Source: an uncultured Pelagibacteraceae bacterium (GTDB taxonomy: Bacteria > Pseudomonadota > Alphaproteobacteria > Pelagibacterales > Pelagibacteraceae). Taken from it: a stretch of DNA of 41,007 nt. Below, one piece after another: positions 1 through 8,845 of the stretch. A model generated the notes under the pieces. The model made no database searches. It was given only the letters and a program-made list of their open reading frames with translations, and was not told the DNA's origin. The stretch spans positions 1-41,007 of the forward strand of contig CACKVD010000009.1 of assembly GCA_902603555.1 (NCBI GenBank), in the 5' to 3' direction. Within the stretch, counting starts at the first letter, position 1; each line of letters starts with the position of its first letter. The position numbers were made by a program, and so were the translations under genes.

Positions 1-1
1 T

Positions 2-85
2 AGATTTGACATGACCTTGATAGGTTTCGTAAAAGAGGATAGTTTTAACATTTACACAAATAACCAAAAGGTTGTTGTAAATTAA
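2..85 (+). CDS. fdhD: FdhD C-terminus (partial): formate dehydrogenase sulfurtransferase
   Basis: The frame beginning at base 2 is open to a TAA at 83-85 and encodes 27 residues, including MTLIGFVKEDSFNIYTN. This matches the usual end of FdhD proteins, a hydrophobic T-L-hydrophobic-G-F strand followed by R/K-x-x-x-hydrophobic-N-hydrophobic-Y. FdhD transfers sulfur to the molybdenum cofactor and is needed for active formate dehydrogenase. The gene ends 16 bases before the formate dehydrogenase operon on the same strand, which fits this role. The body of the gene lies outside the window. The identification rests on a short tail plus context, so it is good but not certain. Confidence 0.72.
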   Translation, partial: RFDMTLIGFVKEDSFNIYTNNQKVVVN

Positions 86-101
86 TATTGCGGGGAAACG
101 A

Positions 102-1757
102 GTGTCAAAAAATATTAGTAATTTATCTGGTAGAATTGGATTAAAAGATAATCTTTTTAAAAAAATGTCTGAAAACGTCCTTAATGACTCTCCAAAAGAT
201 ATAAGAGAAATTGCTAAAGAATATAACTTAGGTGTTTCTACTATTCATGGAGCCGAAAGCTTTTATGAATTTTTAAGACCTTCTCATAGAGAAAAGAAAG
301 CCTTTGTTTGCAATGGTAGTGCTTGCATGTGTGCTGGTACTCAAAACAAATTAAAGGAAACTTTAAAAACAAAACTTGGAAATGACAAAGTAGGAGAAAT
401 GTTTTGTTTGGGTCACTGCTATGAAAATCATGCATTCCACTATGACGGTGAAAATTATGCTGGAAAAGATATAGAAAAAATTGACCAAATTTTAAATGGT
501 GAAGATATAAAACAAGAAAAATTCTTTTCAAAAAGTTATGCAACAACTAGCTTTTTAATGGATGAAAAACTTTCATCAATAGACCAATTTAAAGAACAAT
601 TAAATAAATTCTTAAAAACAGATAAAAAAGAAATTATTAAATCATTACTAGACTCTAATCTAACAGGAAGAGGTGGTGCGGGCTTTCCAACTGGAATGAA
701 ATGGGATTTTTGCAGTAAAGCAAAAGGTGATAAAAAATATGTTATATGTAATGCTGATGAGGGAGACTCAGGAGCATTTTCTGACAGATATCTTTTAGAA
801 GACCAACCATTAAAAGTTATTTTTGGAATGGTTATTTGTGGTTTGGTTATTGGAAGTGATGAGGGAGTTTTATATATTAGAGGTGAATATCCAAAATCTA
901 TAGAAGCAATTAATGGATGTATCAACGAACTTAAAAAAGTAAACTTATTAGGTGAAAATATTTTAGGAACTAATTTTTCTTTTGATCTTGGAATTTGTAT
1001 TGGTCAAGGTGCTTACATATGTGGAGAAGAAACAGCTTTGATTGCTTCAATTGAAGGTAGACGAGCTGAGGTGGATGTTAGACCCCCTTTTCCTGTTACT
1101 GAAGGACTTTATAAAAAACCAACTGTAGTTAATAATGTTGAAACTTTAGCAGCAGCGACTGGTATTTTAATTAATGGTGCTGAAAAATTCTCATCGATTG
1201 GAAACAAAAAATCTGCAGGAACAAAATTAGTTTGTTTAGATAGTTTTTTTAATAATCCAGGTGTTTATGAAATTGATATGGGAACACCAATGAAAAAAAT
1301 ATTTAATGAAATAGGTTGTGGTTATAAGGAGCCAGTTAAAGCATTTCAAATTGGTGGGCCTCTTGGTGGAGTTGTGCCATTGAAAGAAATTGATAATTTA
1401 AATTTAGATTTTCAAGAGTTCAGTTCTAAGGGTTTTATGTTAGGTCACGCGAGTGTTGTTAGCATTCCAAAAGATTTTCCTATGACAGAGTATATTCATC
1501 ACTTATTTGAATTTTCTGCTGAAGAATCATGTGGAAAATGTTTCCCTGGAAGATTAGGCTCTTACAGAGGTAAAGAAATGTTTGATCAACTAAAGAAAAA
1601 GACTGCAAAAATTCCACTTAAATTATTAAATGAATTATTAGTAACCATGCAAAAAGGCTGTTTATGTGCTCTTTGTGGGGCAATACCTACTCCTATTATG
1701 AACATCTTAAAGTATTTTGGTGATGAAATTAAAAGTGATATGGTAAAAGACAATTAA
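102..1757 (+). CDS. fdsB: NAD-dependent formate dehydrogenase, fused gamma-beta subunit (FdsG-FdsB)
   Basis: Diaphorase subunit that passes electrons from formate oxidation to NAD+. Residues about 1-130 are a NuoE/FdsG thioredoxin-like [2Fe-2S] domain with ligands C70, C75, C102 and C106. Residues about 165-551 are a NuoF/FdsB domain with the FMN/NADH glycine-rich loop GRGGAGFPTG (189-198) and YICGEETALIASIEGRR. Cluster-binding cysteines follow near the C-terminus. The start is GTG at 102 after a GGGGAAACGA ribosome-binding region. In many bacteria FdsG and FdsB are separate; here they are one 551-residue chain. The usual CxxCxxC of the NuoF-type [4Fe-4S] site reads C477-G-K-C480-F-P-G483, so the third cysteine is glycine. 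The distal segment has three cysteines (C520, C522, C525) where one is usual. The stop overlaps the fdsA start by one base. Confidence 0.9.
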   Translation: MSKNISNLSGRIGLKDNLFKKMSENVLNDSPKDIREIAKEYNLGVSTIHGAESFYEFLRPSHREKKAFVCNGSACMCAGTQNKLKETLKTKLGNDKVGEMFCLGHCYENHAFHYDGENYAGKDIEKIDQILNGEDIKQEKFFSKSYATTSFLMDEKLSSIDQFKEQLNKFLKTDKKEIIKSLLDSNLTGRGGAGFPTGMKWDFCSKAKGDKKYVICNADEGDSGAFSDRYLLEDQPLKVIFGMVICGLVIGSDEGVLYIRGEYPKSIEAINGCINELKKVNLLGENILGTNFSFDLGICIGQGAYICGEETALIASIEGRRAEVDVRPPFPVTEGLYKKPTVVNNVETLAAATGILINGAEKFSSIGNKKSAGTKLVCLDSFFNNPGVYEIDMGTPMKKIFNEIGCGYKEPVKAFQIGGPLGGVVPLKEIDNLNLDFQEFSSKGFMLGHASVVSIPKDFPMTEYIHHLFEFSAEESCGKCFPGRLGSYRGKEMFDQLKKKTAKIPLKLLNELLVTMQKGCLCALCGAIPTPIMNILKYFGDEIKSDMVKDN

Positions 1758-4525
1758 TGAGTTCTGAAAAAAGAAAAATTGCGTATATAGATGGCAAACC
1801 TTACGAAATAGGTGTTAATCATACATCCATTTTAAAATTTGTTAAAAGTTATGTTGGAGAAAAAAAGGTTCCAACTCTTTGTGACGATCCAAATTTAGCT
1901 CCCTATGGAGCATGTAGAGTTTGCTCTGTTGAAGTAGCATTAGAAAAAGATGGCCCAACAAAAGTAGTTGCATCATGCCATACTCCAGTAGCTGAAAATC
2001 AACATATTTTCACGTCAAATCAAAACCTTCAAGATTTAAGAAAAAACATTGTAGAACTAGTTTTAACTGACCACCCAATGGAATGTGGAACTTGCGAAGT
2101 GAATAATAATTGTGAACTTCAAACTGTAGCAAATGATTTAGGAATTTCAGACCATAGATATAATAGTCCAAAACAACATAAAGGCATTCCTAGAGATACT
2201 TCTCATGATTACATGAGAATGAATTTAGATAACTGTATTAATTGTGGAAGATGTGTAAGAGCTTGTGATGAAATTCAAGGTTCATTTGTTCTTACAATGT
2301 CAGGTAGAGGTTTCGAGTCTAGAATAACAACTGACAATGATATGATGTTTGGAGACTCATCTTGTGTTTCATGTGGTGCTTGTGCTCATACATGTCCAAC
2401 AGATGCAATTTCAGATGTCTTTCAATCTAAATCAGCTGCTGTAGATAAAAAAGTAAGAACGACTTGTTCATACTGTGGAGTTGGATGTAATTTAGAAGCA
2501 TCAATTAAAGATGATAAAGTTGTTGCAATTGATACTCCAAAACAAACTGAAGTTAATGCTGGTCATACATGTATTAAAGGTAGGTATGCGTTTGGTTTTT
2601 ATGATCATCCTGACAGACTTAAAACTCCATTAATTAAGAGAAATGGGAAATTTGAGGAAGCAACTTGGGATGAAGCATATGATTTTATAAAAAAAGAAAT
2701 GCAAAGGATTACAAAGGATCATGGTCCTGATGCTTTTGCAGGTATTTCTTCTGCAAGATGTACTAATGAAGAAAATTATGTATTTCAAAAAATGATCAGA
2801 GCCGCTGTAGGTACTAACAGTGTAGACTGTTGTGCAAGAATTTGTCACTCACCTACTGCGTGGGGAATGCAACAAACATTTGGTACAGGAGCCGCAACTA
2901 ACTCAACTGAAGATATTTATCATGCAGATCTATTTTTAGTTATTGGTGCAAATCCTACTAATGCTCACCCAGTTACTGGTGCAAAAATTAAACAACAAGT
3001 AATGAAAGGAAAAAAACTTATTGTTTTAGATCCTATTACGACTGAACTGGCAAAACTTGCTGATTATCACATCAAATTAAGGCCAGGAACTAATGTAGCT
3101 GTGCTCAACATGATGTTACATTTTATAATTAAATCAAAACTATATAATGCTGATTTTGTAAGAGATAGAACAGAAGGGTTTGATAATTTTCTCAAAGAAA
3201 TTGAAAGACAGGATGTTGATAAATTAGCAAAAGTTGCTGGAGTAGATAAGCAACTTGTCAAAGAGGCTGCAATTGCATACGCAACTGCAAAAAATTCAAT
3301 GGAGTTTCATGGATTAGGGGTTACAGAGCACGAACAAGGTTCAAAAACAGTGATGCTAATTGCTGACCTTGCGATGATTACAGGAAACATTGGAAGAAAA
3401 GGTGTAGGAGTAAATCCTTTAAGAGGACAAAATAATGTTCAGGGTGCAGCAGACATGGGGTGTCAGCCTCATCAAGGTGCAGGATACTTTGAAGTTTCAG
3501 ATAAAAAAAATCAAAAATTTTATACTGAAAAATATGGTGTAACACATCCAATAAAACCTGGTTTAAAAATCCCTCAAATGTTTGAGGCAGCAATTAATAA
3601 AGAACTAAAAGGTGTATGGATTATTGGTGAAGATATTGTTCAAACAGATCCTAATAGTGCTCATGTAATTGAAGCTATGAACTCCTTAGAACTTTTAGTA
3701 GTTCAAGAAATATTTATGAGTGAAACGGCTAAGTTAGCTACTGTGGTTCTTCCTGGAACTACTTTTTTAGAAAAAGATGGAACTTTCACTAATACTGAAA
3801 GAAGAGTGCAAAGAGTTAATCGAGCAGTTCCTCCTCTCCCTGGAACAAAACCAGATGGTGTTATAGTAACGGATATGATGCAGAAACTTGGATTTGATCA
3901 ACCTACTTATGACGCAGATCAAGTATTAGCAGAAATTGCTGATATCGTTCCATTCTTTAAAGGAATTACCAGAGAAAGATTAGGAAAAATGGGCTTACAG
4001 TGGCCTGTGAAAGAAGATGGAACAGATACTCAAATATTGCACACTGAAGAATTTAAACTAGGAAAAGGTAGATTGAAAAACTTTGATTGGAAAGAGTCAT
4101 CTGAAATTGAGGCTAATCATAAAGAATACCCTCTAATATTAACAACTAGTCGTGTTTTACAACACTATAATGCTGCTACAATGACAAGGAGAACTAGTAA
4201 TATTAATATTGTTGATGAAGATGTTCTGTTAATTCACCCTAAAGATGCAGCAAATAGAGATTTAAATACGGGTGATATTGGAAGATTGTATTCAGGGAGA
4301 GGAGAAGTTGCTTTAAAAGTAGAAGTAACTGATAAAGTAAAAGAAGGAATAGTTTTTACAACTTTCCATTTCCCAGAGCACATGGTTAATATGGTGACTG
4401 GACACGGAAAAGATGAAGAAACAATGTGTGCTGAATACAAAGTTTCATCTGTACAAGTTCAAAAAATTTCAAACCAATTTAAAACTGAAATACAACCAAA
4501 AGAAAATCAGGCTGAAGTAAGCTAA
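1757..4525 (+). CDS. fdsA: NAD-dependent formate dehydrogenase, catalytic alpha subunit (FdsA)
   Basis: Molybdenum bis-MGD enzyme oxidising formate to CO2 in the cytoplasm, with electrons leaving through the upstream FdsG-FdsB protein. The N-terminus carries a [2Fe-2S] domain (C42, C53, C56, C74), a NuoG-type His-ligated cluster (H106, C110, C113, C119) and two ferredoxin clusters (C160/163/166/170 and C203/206/209/213). The molybdopterin oxidoreductase domain opens with its own [4Fe-4S] motif (C237, C240, C244, C272), and K274 lies in the conserved CIKGR. The Mo ligand is C363 followed by H364 in ARICHSP, so this is a cysteine enzyme and not a selenocysteine one. The C-terminal molybdopterin-dinucleotide-binding domain begins near residue 790. 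The 922-residue length is usual for FdsA. The ATG overlaps the preceding stop (TAATG), so translation is probably coupled. Confidence 0.95.
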   Translation: MSSEKRKIAYIDGKPYEIGVNHTSILKFVKSYVGEKKVPTLCDDPNLAPYGACRVCSVEVALEKDGPTKVVASCHTPVAENQHIFTSNQNLQDLRKNIVELVLTDHPMECGTCEVNNNCELQTVANDLGISDHRYNSPKQHKGIPRDTSHDYMRMNLDNCINCGRCVRACDEIQGSFVLTMSGRGFESRITTDNDMMFGDSSCVSCGACAHTCPTDAISDVFQSKSAAVDKKVRTTCSYCGVGCNLEASIKDDKVVAIDTPKQTEVNAGHTCIKGRYAFGFYDHPDRLKTPLIKRNGKFEEATWDEAYDFIKKEMQRITKDHGPDAFAGISSARCTNEENYVFQKMIRAAVGTNSVDCCARICHSPTAWGMQQTFGTGAATNSTEDIYHADLFLVIGANPTNAHPVTGAKIKQQVMKGKKLIVLDPITTELAKLADYHIKLRPGTNVAVLNMMLHFIIKSKLYNADFVRDRTEGFDNFLKEIERQDVDKLAKVAGVDKQLVKEAAIAYATAKNSMEFHGLGVTEHEQGSKTVMLIADLAMITGNIGRKGVGVNPLRGQNNVQGAADMGCQPHQGAGYFEVSDKKNQKFYTEKYGVTHPIKPGLKIPQMFEAAINKELKGVWIIGEDIVQTDPNSAHVIEAMNSLELLVVQEIFMSETAKLATVVLPGTTFLEKDGTFTNTERRVQRVNRAVPPLPGTKPDGVIVTDMMQKLGFDQPTYDADQVLAEIADIVPFFKGITRERLGKMGLQWPVKEDGTDTQILHTEEFKLGKGRLKNFDWKESSEIEANHKEYPLILTTSRVLQHYNAATMTRRTSNINIVDEDVLLIHPKDAANRDLNTGDIGRLYSGRGEVALKVEVTDKVKEGIVFTTFHFPEHMVNMVTGHGKDEETMCAEYKVSSVQVQKISNQFKTEIQPKENQAEVS

Positions 4526-4530
4526 TTAAA

Positions 4531-5979
4531 ATGACCATAGGATGGCATTTTAACAATACCTATTCAAAACTATCTGAAACTTTTAAAGAAAATATAAAAC
4601 CTATTCCTGTAACAAATCCTGATTTAGTAATACTCAATAAAGCTTTAGCCTCTGAATTAGATTTAGATTTTTCTAAAATTGATAAAGAGGAACTTTCGAA
4701 AATTTTTTCAGGAAATTTATTACCAGATGGAAGTAACTCTATTGCACAAGCTTATGCGGGTCACCAATTTGGTCATTTTACAATGCTTGGGGATGGTAGA
4801 GCAGTATTAATTGGTGAGCATACAACAAAATCAAATGCGAAATATGATATTCAATTTAAAGGTTCGGGTAAAACAGCATTCTCAAGAAGTGGTGACGGTC
4901 GCGCAGCTTTAGGTCCAATGTTGAGAGAATATATTATTAGTGAGTCTATGAATGCATTAAACATTCCCACTACTCGTAGTTTGGCAGTAGTAAAAACTGG
5001 AGAAAAAATTCAAAGAGAGACATCTTTACAAGGTGCTATACTCACTCGTGTCGCCTCTAGTCACATCAGGGTTGGTACTTTTCAATATATTGCAGCAAGA
5101 CAAAAAGAAAATGAATTAAAAACATTATTAGATTACACAATTGATAGGCATTATCCTGAAATAAAAAATTCAAATAACCAAGCATTAGATTTATTAAATC
5201 TTTTAATAGACCGGCAATGTAATTTAGTTGTGAATTGGATGCGTGTCGGTTTTATTCATGGAGTAATGAATACTGATAACATGACAATTTCTGGGGAAAC
5301 TATTGATTATGGTCCATGTGCATTCATGGATACTTATGATCCAAAGACTGTTTTTAGTTCAATAGATCAAACAGGTAGATACGCTTATTGCAATCAACCT
5401 GTTATTACAAAATGGAATTTAGCCAGATTTGCAGAATGTTTAGTTCCTTTAATTAATAAAGATAAAGAAAAAGCGATTAAAATAGCTACAGAAACTATAA
5501 ATTCTTTTGAAAAAAAGTATGAGGAAAAATGGATGAACATGATGAGAGATAAATTAGGATTATTTGGTTTAGATGATAAAGATAAATTTCTAATATTAGA
5601 TCTATTAACTTGGATGCATGAAAAAAAAGCAGATTATACTAATACTTTTTGTCACTTGATGAATCCTGAACCAAGAAAAAATAGATTATATGAGGACAAT
5701 GATTTTATGAGTTGGAAAAAAAGATGGGAAAAAAGATTATTAAATAATAATAATAGTCCCAAAAAATATTTAAAATTGATGAAAAATAATAATCCAATTG
5801 TCATTCCAAGAAACCATAAAATTGAAGAAGCCTTAGAGGCTGCTAATCAAAACAACCTTGAGCCAATCAAAAAAATTCTGAAAATTTTAGAGAAACCTTA
5901 TGATGAGCAAATAGAAATAAATGATTATCAGCTACCCTCATCTTCAACTGAAAAATATCAAACTTTCTGTGGAACCTAA
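4531..5979 (+). CDS. selO: SelO/YdiU family pseudokinase (protein adenylyltransferase)
   Basis: SelO-family proteins have a kinase fold with flipped ATP and transfer AMP to protein hydroxyls; the best studied roles are in redox homeostasis. The 482-residue chain has the family signatures: AYAGHQFGHFTMLGDGRA near the N-terminus, GSGKTAFSRSGDGRAALGPM, HGVMNTDNM (catalytic-loop region) and IDYGPCAFMD (metal-binding Asp region). It ends in FCGT, a typical bacterial SelO tail with a C-terminal cysteine. It starts 6 bases after fdsA on the same strand and may be co-transcribed with the formate dehydrogenase genes, though no functional link is known to me. It meets the next gene tail-to-tail with a single base between them. 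Confidence 0.93.
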   Translation: MTIGWHFNNTYSKLSETFKENIKPIPVTNPDLVILNKALASELDLDFSKIDKEELSKIFSGNLLPDGSNSIAQAYAGHQFGHFTMLGDGRAVLIGEHTTKSNAKYDIQFKGSGKTAFSRSGDGRAALGPMLREYIISESMNALNIPTTRSLAVVKTGEKIQRETSLQGAILTRVASSHIRVGTFQYIAARQKENELKTLLDYTIDRHYPEIKNSNNQALDLLNLLIDRQCNLVVNWMRVGFIHGVMNTDNMTISGETIDYGPCAFMDTYDPKTVFSSIDQTGRYAYCNQPVITKWNLARFAECLVPLINKDKEKAIKIATETINSFEKKYEEKWMNMMRDKLGLFGLDDKDKFLILDLLTWMHEKKADYTNTFCHLMNPEPRKNRLYEDNDFMSWKKRWEKRLLNNNNSPKKYLKLMKNNNPIVIPRNHKIEEALEAANQNNLEPIKKILKILEKPYDEQIEINDYQLPSSSTEKYQTFCGT

Positions 5980-5980
5980 T

Positions 5981-7186
5981 CTATGTTTGTTTTAGTAAAT
6001 TTTTAGTTAAGCTAAAAAAACTTATTATAAACACATATAAAATAATCAAAATTAGATAAAAATCTAACCCATGCTTCATAAATCTTATTATTAAGTAATA
6101 TTCCTCAAAAATTTTATTCATATTTAAAAAAATCAAAATTGAAGAAATAAAAAATTTAGCTGTTAAAAAATGAAAGTAAAAATCAAAAAAATTACCTTCA
6201 GATGATTTATCTCTATTAACTATAATCCAGGGAATTAAACCAATTAAAAAAATTTCTCTGTAAATAAAGTTTGAAAATACAAAATAACAAATCAATATTG
6301 TTGTGGATGAAAGTAAGTAAAGTCTATTTTCATAAACATCATTTTGAAAAAAATTTAAAATTTCATCATTTTTAAAATTTTTTTTAAAAAGTTTGAGATA
6401 TATAAACAAAATTGGAATTAAAAAAAGTATCTGTAAAATAAGATTATTTATATTAATAAAAGTTTTATAACTAGCAAAAAATGAAAATCCATAAACACCA
6501 ATTGATGAGAATAAATTTCTAACTTCAAAGATTTTTATTAGATTATCATATTGAAAGTACGAGAAAATCAAAACCAATCCTAACAAAAATGAAAAATGGT
6601 AAAAAATATTTTTAATACCTCTTTTGAATAAATATATAATACTTAAACAAAGTGGATAAAACTTAGAAAATGTTGCAAATAAGATTAGAAAATAATTCAT
6701 AAATATATTTCTATATCGGGCGAGTAAAACTACTATTAAAAAAATTATTATATCATTATTTGCTCTTTCTACTGCTAAAAGAGTTGAAACACTAAAAATA
6801 TAAAAAAGAGCTATTAAAGTTTTAAATTTTTTATCAAATTTAAAAAAATTAATAACAACAAAGATGAATATAAAATTAAATATTATTGGAAGATAAAAAA
6901 AATAAAACTTCTTAAATTGATCCACAAAAGGTATATACAGCCAAGTTGGTCCATAAACATGTGGTCTACCCCATGGGTCACAAGGGTTTTCTATATATAC
7001 GTCTATACCATCCCACTTACATATGTTGGCACTCATGATTGGAAACCAATCTCCAAATATACTTATAGCATTATTTATTTTCATAGGGATGATTGTTGGA
7101 TAAACAATTTGCTTATAGAATAACAAAGCAATCACTGTGCAAAATATAATTGTTATAACTGAGACAAATAAAAAATTTTTATTCAT
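5981..7186 (-). CDS. Polytopic membrane protein, possible GT87-type glycosyltransferase
   Basis: 401 residues with roughly nine to ten hydrophobic segments, beginning with an N-terminal segment at about 5-27 followed by a polar loop (about 35-85) rich in Trp, Asp and Pro. The loop contains WDGIDVYIENPCDPWGRP, and a later membrane region has ERANNDIIIF followed by FSKFYPL. The E-R-x-N-x-D and K-x-YPL pair with a polar first loop resembles GT-C mannosyltransferases of the DUF2029/GT87 type, which use polyprenyl-phosphate sugars. I assign this family only tentatively. The gene is even more AT-rich than its neighbours, with long Phe/Ile/Asn/Lys runs, and it stands alone between functionally unrelated genes, which could reflect transfer or relaxed constraint. 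The following 62 bases (7187-7248) hold nothing I recognise. Confidence 0.6.
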   Translation of the reverse strand: MNKNFLFVSVITIIFCTVIALLFYKQIVYPTIIPMKINNAISIFGDWFPIMSANICKWDGIDVYIENPCDPWGRPHVYGPTWLYIPFVDQFKKFYFFYLPIIFNFIFIFVVINFFKFDKKFKTLIALFYIFSVSTLLAVERANNDIIIFLIVVLLARYRNIFMNYFLILFATFSKFYPLCLSIIYLFKRGIKNIFYHFSFLLGLVLIFSYFQYDNLIKIFEVRNLFSSIGVYGFSFFASYKTFININNLILQILFLIPILFIYLKLFKKNFKNDEILNFFQNDVYENRLYLLSSTTILICYFVFSNFIYREIFLIGLIPWIIVNRDKSSEGNFFDFYFHFLTAKFFISSILIFLNMNKIFEEYYLIIRFMKHGLDFYLILIILYVFIISFFSLTKNLLKQT

Positions 7187-7248
7187 TTATCTTTATGTTT
7201 ATCAAATTTTATTTTTGACTTACAATATTTAAACTTATTGGGACTCTT

Positions 7249-8352
7249 TTATAAAACATAAGGTTCTGGTCTTGCTTTTTTACCTAAAACTCTTTCTACA
7301 GCCATATTTGAAATATCAATAGACTGATAAGCTCCAGTAGTAATTAATTCTGTTAAAGCTCTACCAATTCCTGGTGCTTGCATAAGTCCTCTACCAGTAA
7401 AACCAGTGGCTAAATAAACATTTTCAAATTTTGGGTGTTTTCCAACTACTGCATTATTATCAAGCCTATTACAGTCATAGTAACCAGCCCACCCCCCTGT
7501 TAGTTTAAGTTCTTCCATAGCTGGTATCCTTTGTGCTAATGCTGGCCAAACAAGTTCTTCAAAATCTTCCCAAGCCGGCTCTAAATCATCTGCATCAAAA
7601 ATAGATTTTGGTGATCCAGCTAAATATTCTTTTCCTTCTGGTCTCCAATATACCCCTGTTGTTAAATCACCAGTTAATGGCATTTCAGGAATATGTTTTG
7701 GACACTTTACCCTAAACACAGTATGCTTTTGTGGTTCAATCGGAATGTCTTCTAATAATTCTTTTGTCCAACATCCAGCCGCAGAAATAATTGTTTTAGC
7801 TTTAATTTCAGAAAGAGATTTTACTTCCCCTTTTACAAATTCAGCACCAAGTTCCATTGCTTTGCTTTTTAATGCGCCATGGAACATAAATGGATCAATC
7901 CACCCTTCACTTTGATTATCAGTAAATGTAGCAGTTTCTATTCCATCACTATTTATATATGGAAAAAATTTTGTTAATTCTGAACCTTTAATATTTTTTG
8001 TACCTGCTTCACAGGCTTTATGATTTTCCAATGCTTTATATTGTTCTTCTGCATGCTCAGGACCAAACATTAATAAATATCCATTAGTTACCATGCTAGC
8101 CGTTGGCTTAGGATTTTTTTCTGTTTTAAGCAATTCTGGTATTTGAAAAATAAACTCTCTAGCAAATTTTCCTAGTAAGATGTTTTCTGTTTGAAAAAAT
8201 TGTCTTCTAAATCCACCGAGTGATAAGGGAAACGAAGCTGTTTTATATGTAGGATCTCTTTCAATTACTTTAACTTTTCTACCCTCTTTAGATAAAAAAT
8301 AAGCTGTGGCTGTGCCAATAATTCCTCCACCAACTATTACAACATCATCCAT
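7249..8352 (-). CDS. FAD-dependent oxidoreductase, DAO family
   Basis: 367-residue flavoprotein of the D-amino-acid oxidase / glycine-sarcosine oxidase superfamily. The N-terminus VVIVGGGIIGTATAYFL (4-20) is the dinucleotide-binding beta-alpha-beta fold with E33 of VIERD as the ribose-binding acid. The C-terminus has the second FAD-binding region with TGFTGRGLMQAPGIGRALTEL. No membrane segment or signal peptide is visible, so it should be cytoplasmic or peripheral. The substrate is not readable from sequence; SAR11 genomes carry several such enzymes for methylated amines and amino acids, and the family also includes FOXRED1-like proteins. It lies one base downstream of tspO on the same strand and may share its transcript. 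Confidence 0.85.
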   Translation of the reverse strand: MDDVVIVGGGIIGTATAYFLSKEGRKVKVIERDPTYKTASFPLSLGGFRRQFFQTENILLGKFAREFIFQIPELLKTEKNPKPTASMVTNGYLLMFGPEHAEEQYKALENHKACEAGTKNIKGSELTKFFPYINSDGIETATFTDNQSEGWIDPFMFHGALKSKAMELGAEFVKGEVKSLSEIKAKTIISAAGCWTKELLEDIPIEPQKHTVFRVKCPKHIPEMPLTGDLTTGVYWRPEGKEYLAGSPKSIFDADDLEPAWEDFEELVWPALAQRIPAMEELKLTGGWAGYYDCNRLDNNAVVGKHPKFENVYLATGFTGRGLMQAPGIGRALTELITTGAYQSIDISNMAVERVLGKKARPEPYVL

Positions 8353-8353
8353 A

Positions 8354-8821
8354 TTAATTTAATATATATAAGTTAAGATTGAGAAATAGTGCATAGCAAC
8401 TCCAAAGTAAATAGGGAATCATTAAGTACGAACTTACTTTATTGACACGTTTAAATTTTAAAATGAGAATAATTATCAAAATAATCAGAATCAAAAGTAT
8501 AATTAGAGCTAATAAAATTTGATGTAAGCCAAAAAAAACAATACTCCAAGTTGTATTAAAGACTATATGAATAAAGTATATATAAATTGTATTCATTTCT
8601 CTATTCTTAGTATGCCAATAAAACCAAATAGCTACTGTCATCATTAAATATAAAGTAGTCCAGACAGGAGCAAAAACCCAGTCAGGTGGATTAAAATTTG
8701 ATTTTACAAGTTGAGAATACCATGGTTCCTTAAAACTAATTGTCGCCATTCCTCCAATAAATGATGCAGAATAAGTGATTATTGAGAATAGAATAAATGA
8801 TATAAATTTATTTTTTAACAT
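8354..8821 (-). CDS. tspO: TspO/MBR family tryptophan-rich sensory protein
   Basis: Five-helix membrane protein of the TspO/translocator family, which binds porphyrins and in Rhodobacter modulates tetrapyrrole and oxygen-dependent gene expression. Family marks are PWYSQLVKSNFNPPDWVFAPVW with the characteristic Trp/Pro pattern, TLYLMM, an N-x-x-W-S motif (NTTWSIVFFGLH) and a hydrophobic C-terminus. The frame stays open upstream to a GTG at 8837-8839 (adding MMYNTY), but I prefer the ATG at 8819-8821, which gives MLKNKF directly before helix 1 and the usual length of about 155 residues. Its start region is divergent from the short-chain dehydrogenase with only 24 bases between them. A membrane location is clear; the ligand is unknown. 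Confidence 0.88.
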   Translation of the reverse strand: MLKNKFISFILFSIITYSASFIGGMATISFKEPWYSQLVKSNFNPPDWVFAPVWTTLYLMMTVAIWFYWHTKNREMNTIYIYFIHIVFNTTWSIVFFGLHQILLALIILLILIILIIILILKFKRVNKVSSYLMIPYLLWSCYALFLNLNLYILN

Positions 8822-8845
8822 ATAAGTATTATACATCACTATAAA
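8822..8845. promoter_or_regulatory. Very short divergent start region between tspO and SDR gene
   Basis: Only 24 bases separate the two start codons. On the minus strand TATAAT (8833 to 8828) is a perfect -10 hexamer ending seven bases before the preferred tspO ATG, so transcription from it would yield a leaderless or nearly leaderless message. I see no good -35 at the right distance (best is TTTTTA inside the SDR gene). The plus strand has only weak -10-like A/T hexamers. This is a sequence-level suggestion. Confidence 0.3.

Noticed and set aside
6..11. Perfect TTGACA as a -35 element before the formate dehydrogenase genes
   Set aside because: It lies inside the fdhD coding tail and no acceptable -10 is found 16-18 bases downstream (the sequence there is GTAAAA).
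5740..5800. Poly-AAT/A-rich tract inside selO as a simple repeat or slippage site
   Set aside because: It encodes an in-frame Asn/Lys-rich linker typical of this AT-rich genome and the frame is maintained on both sides.
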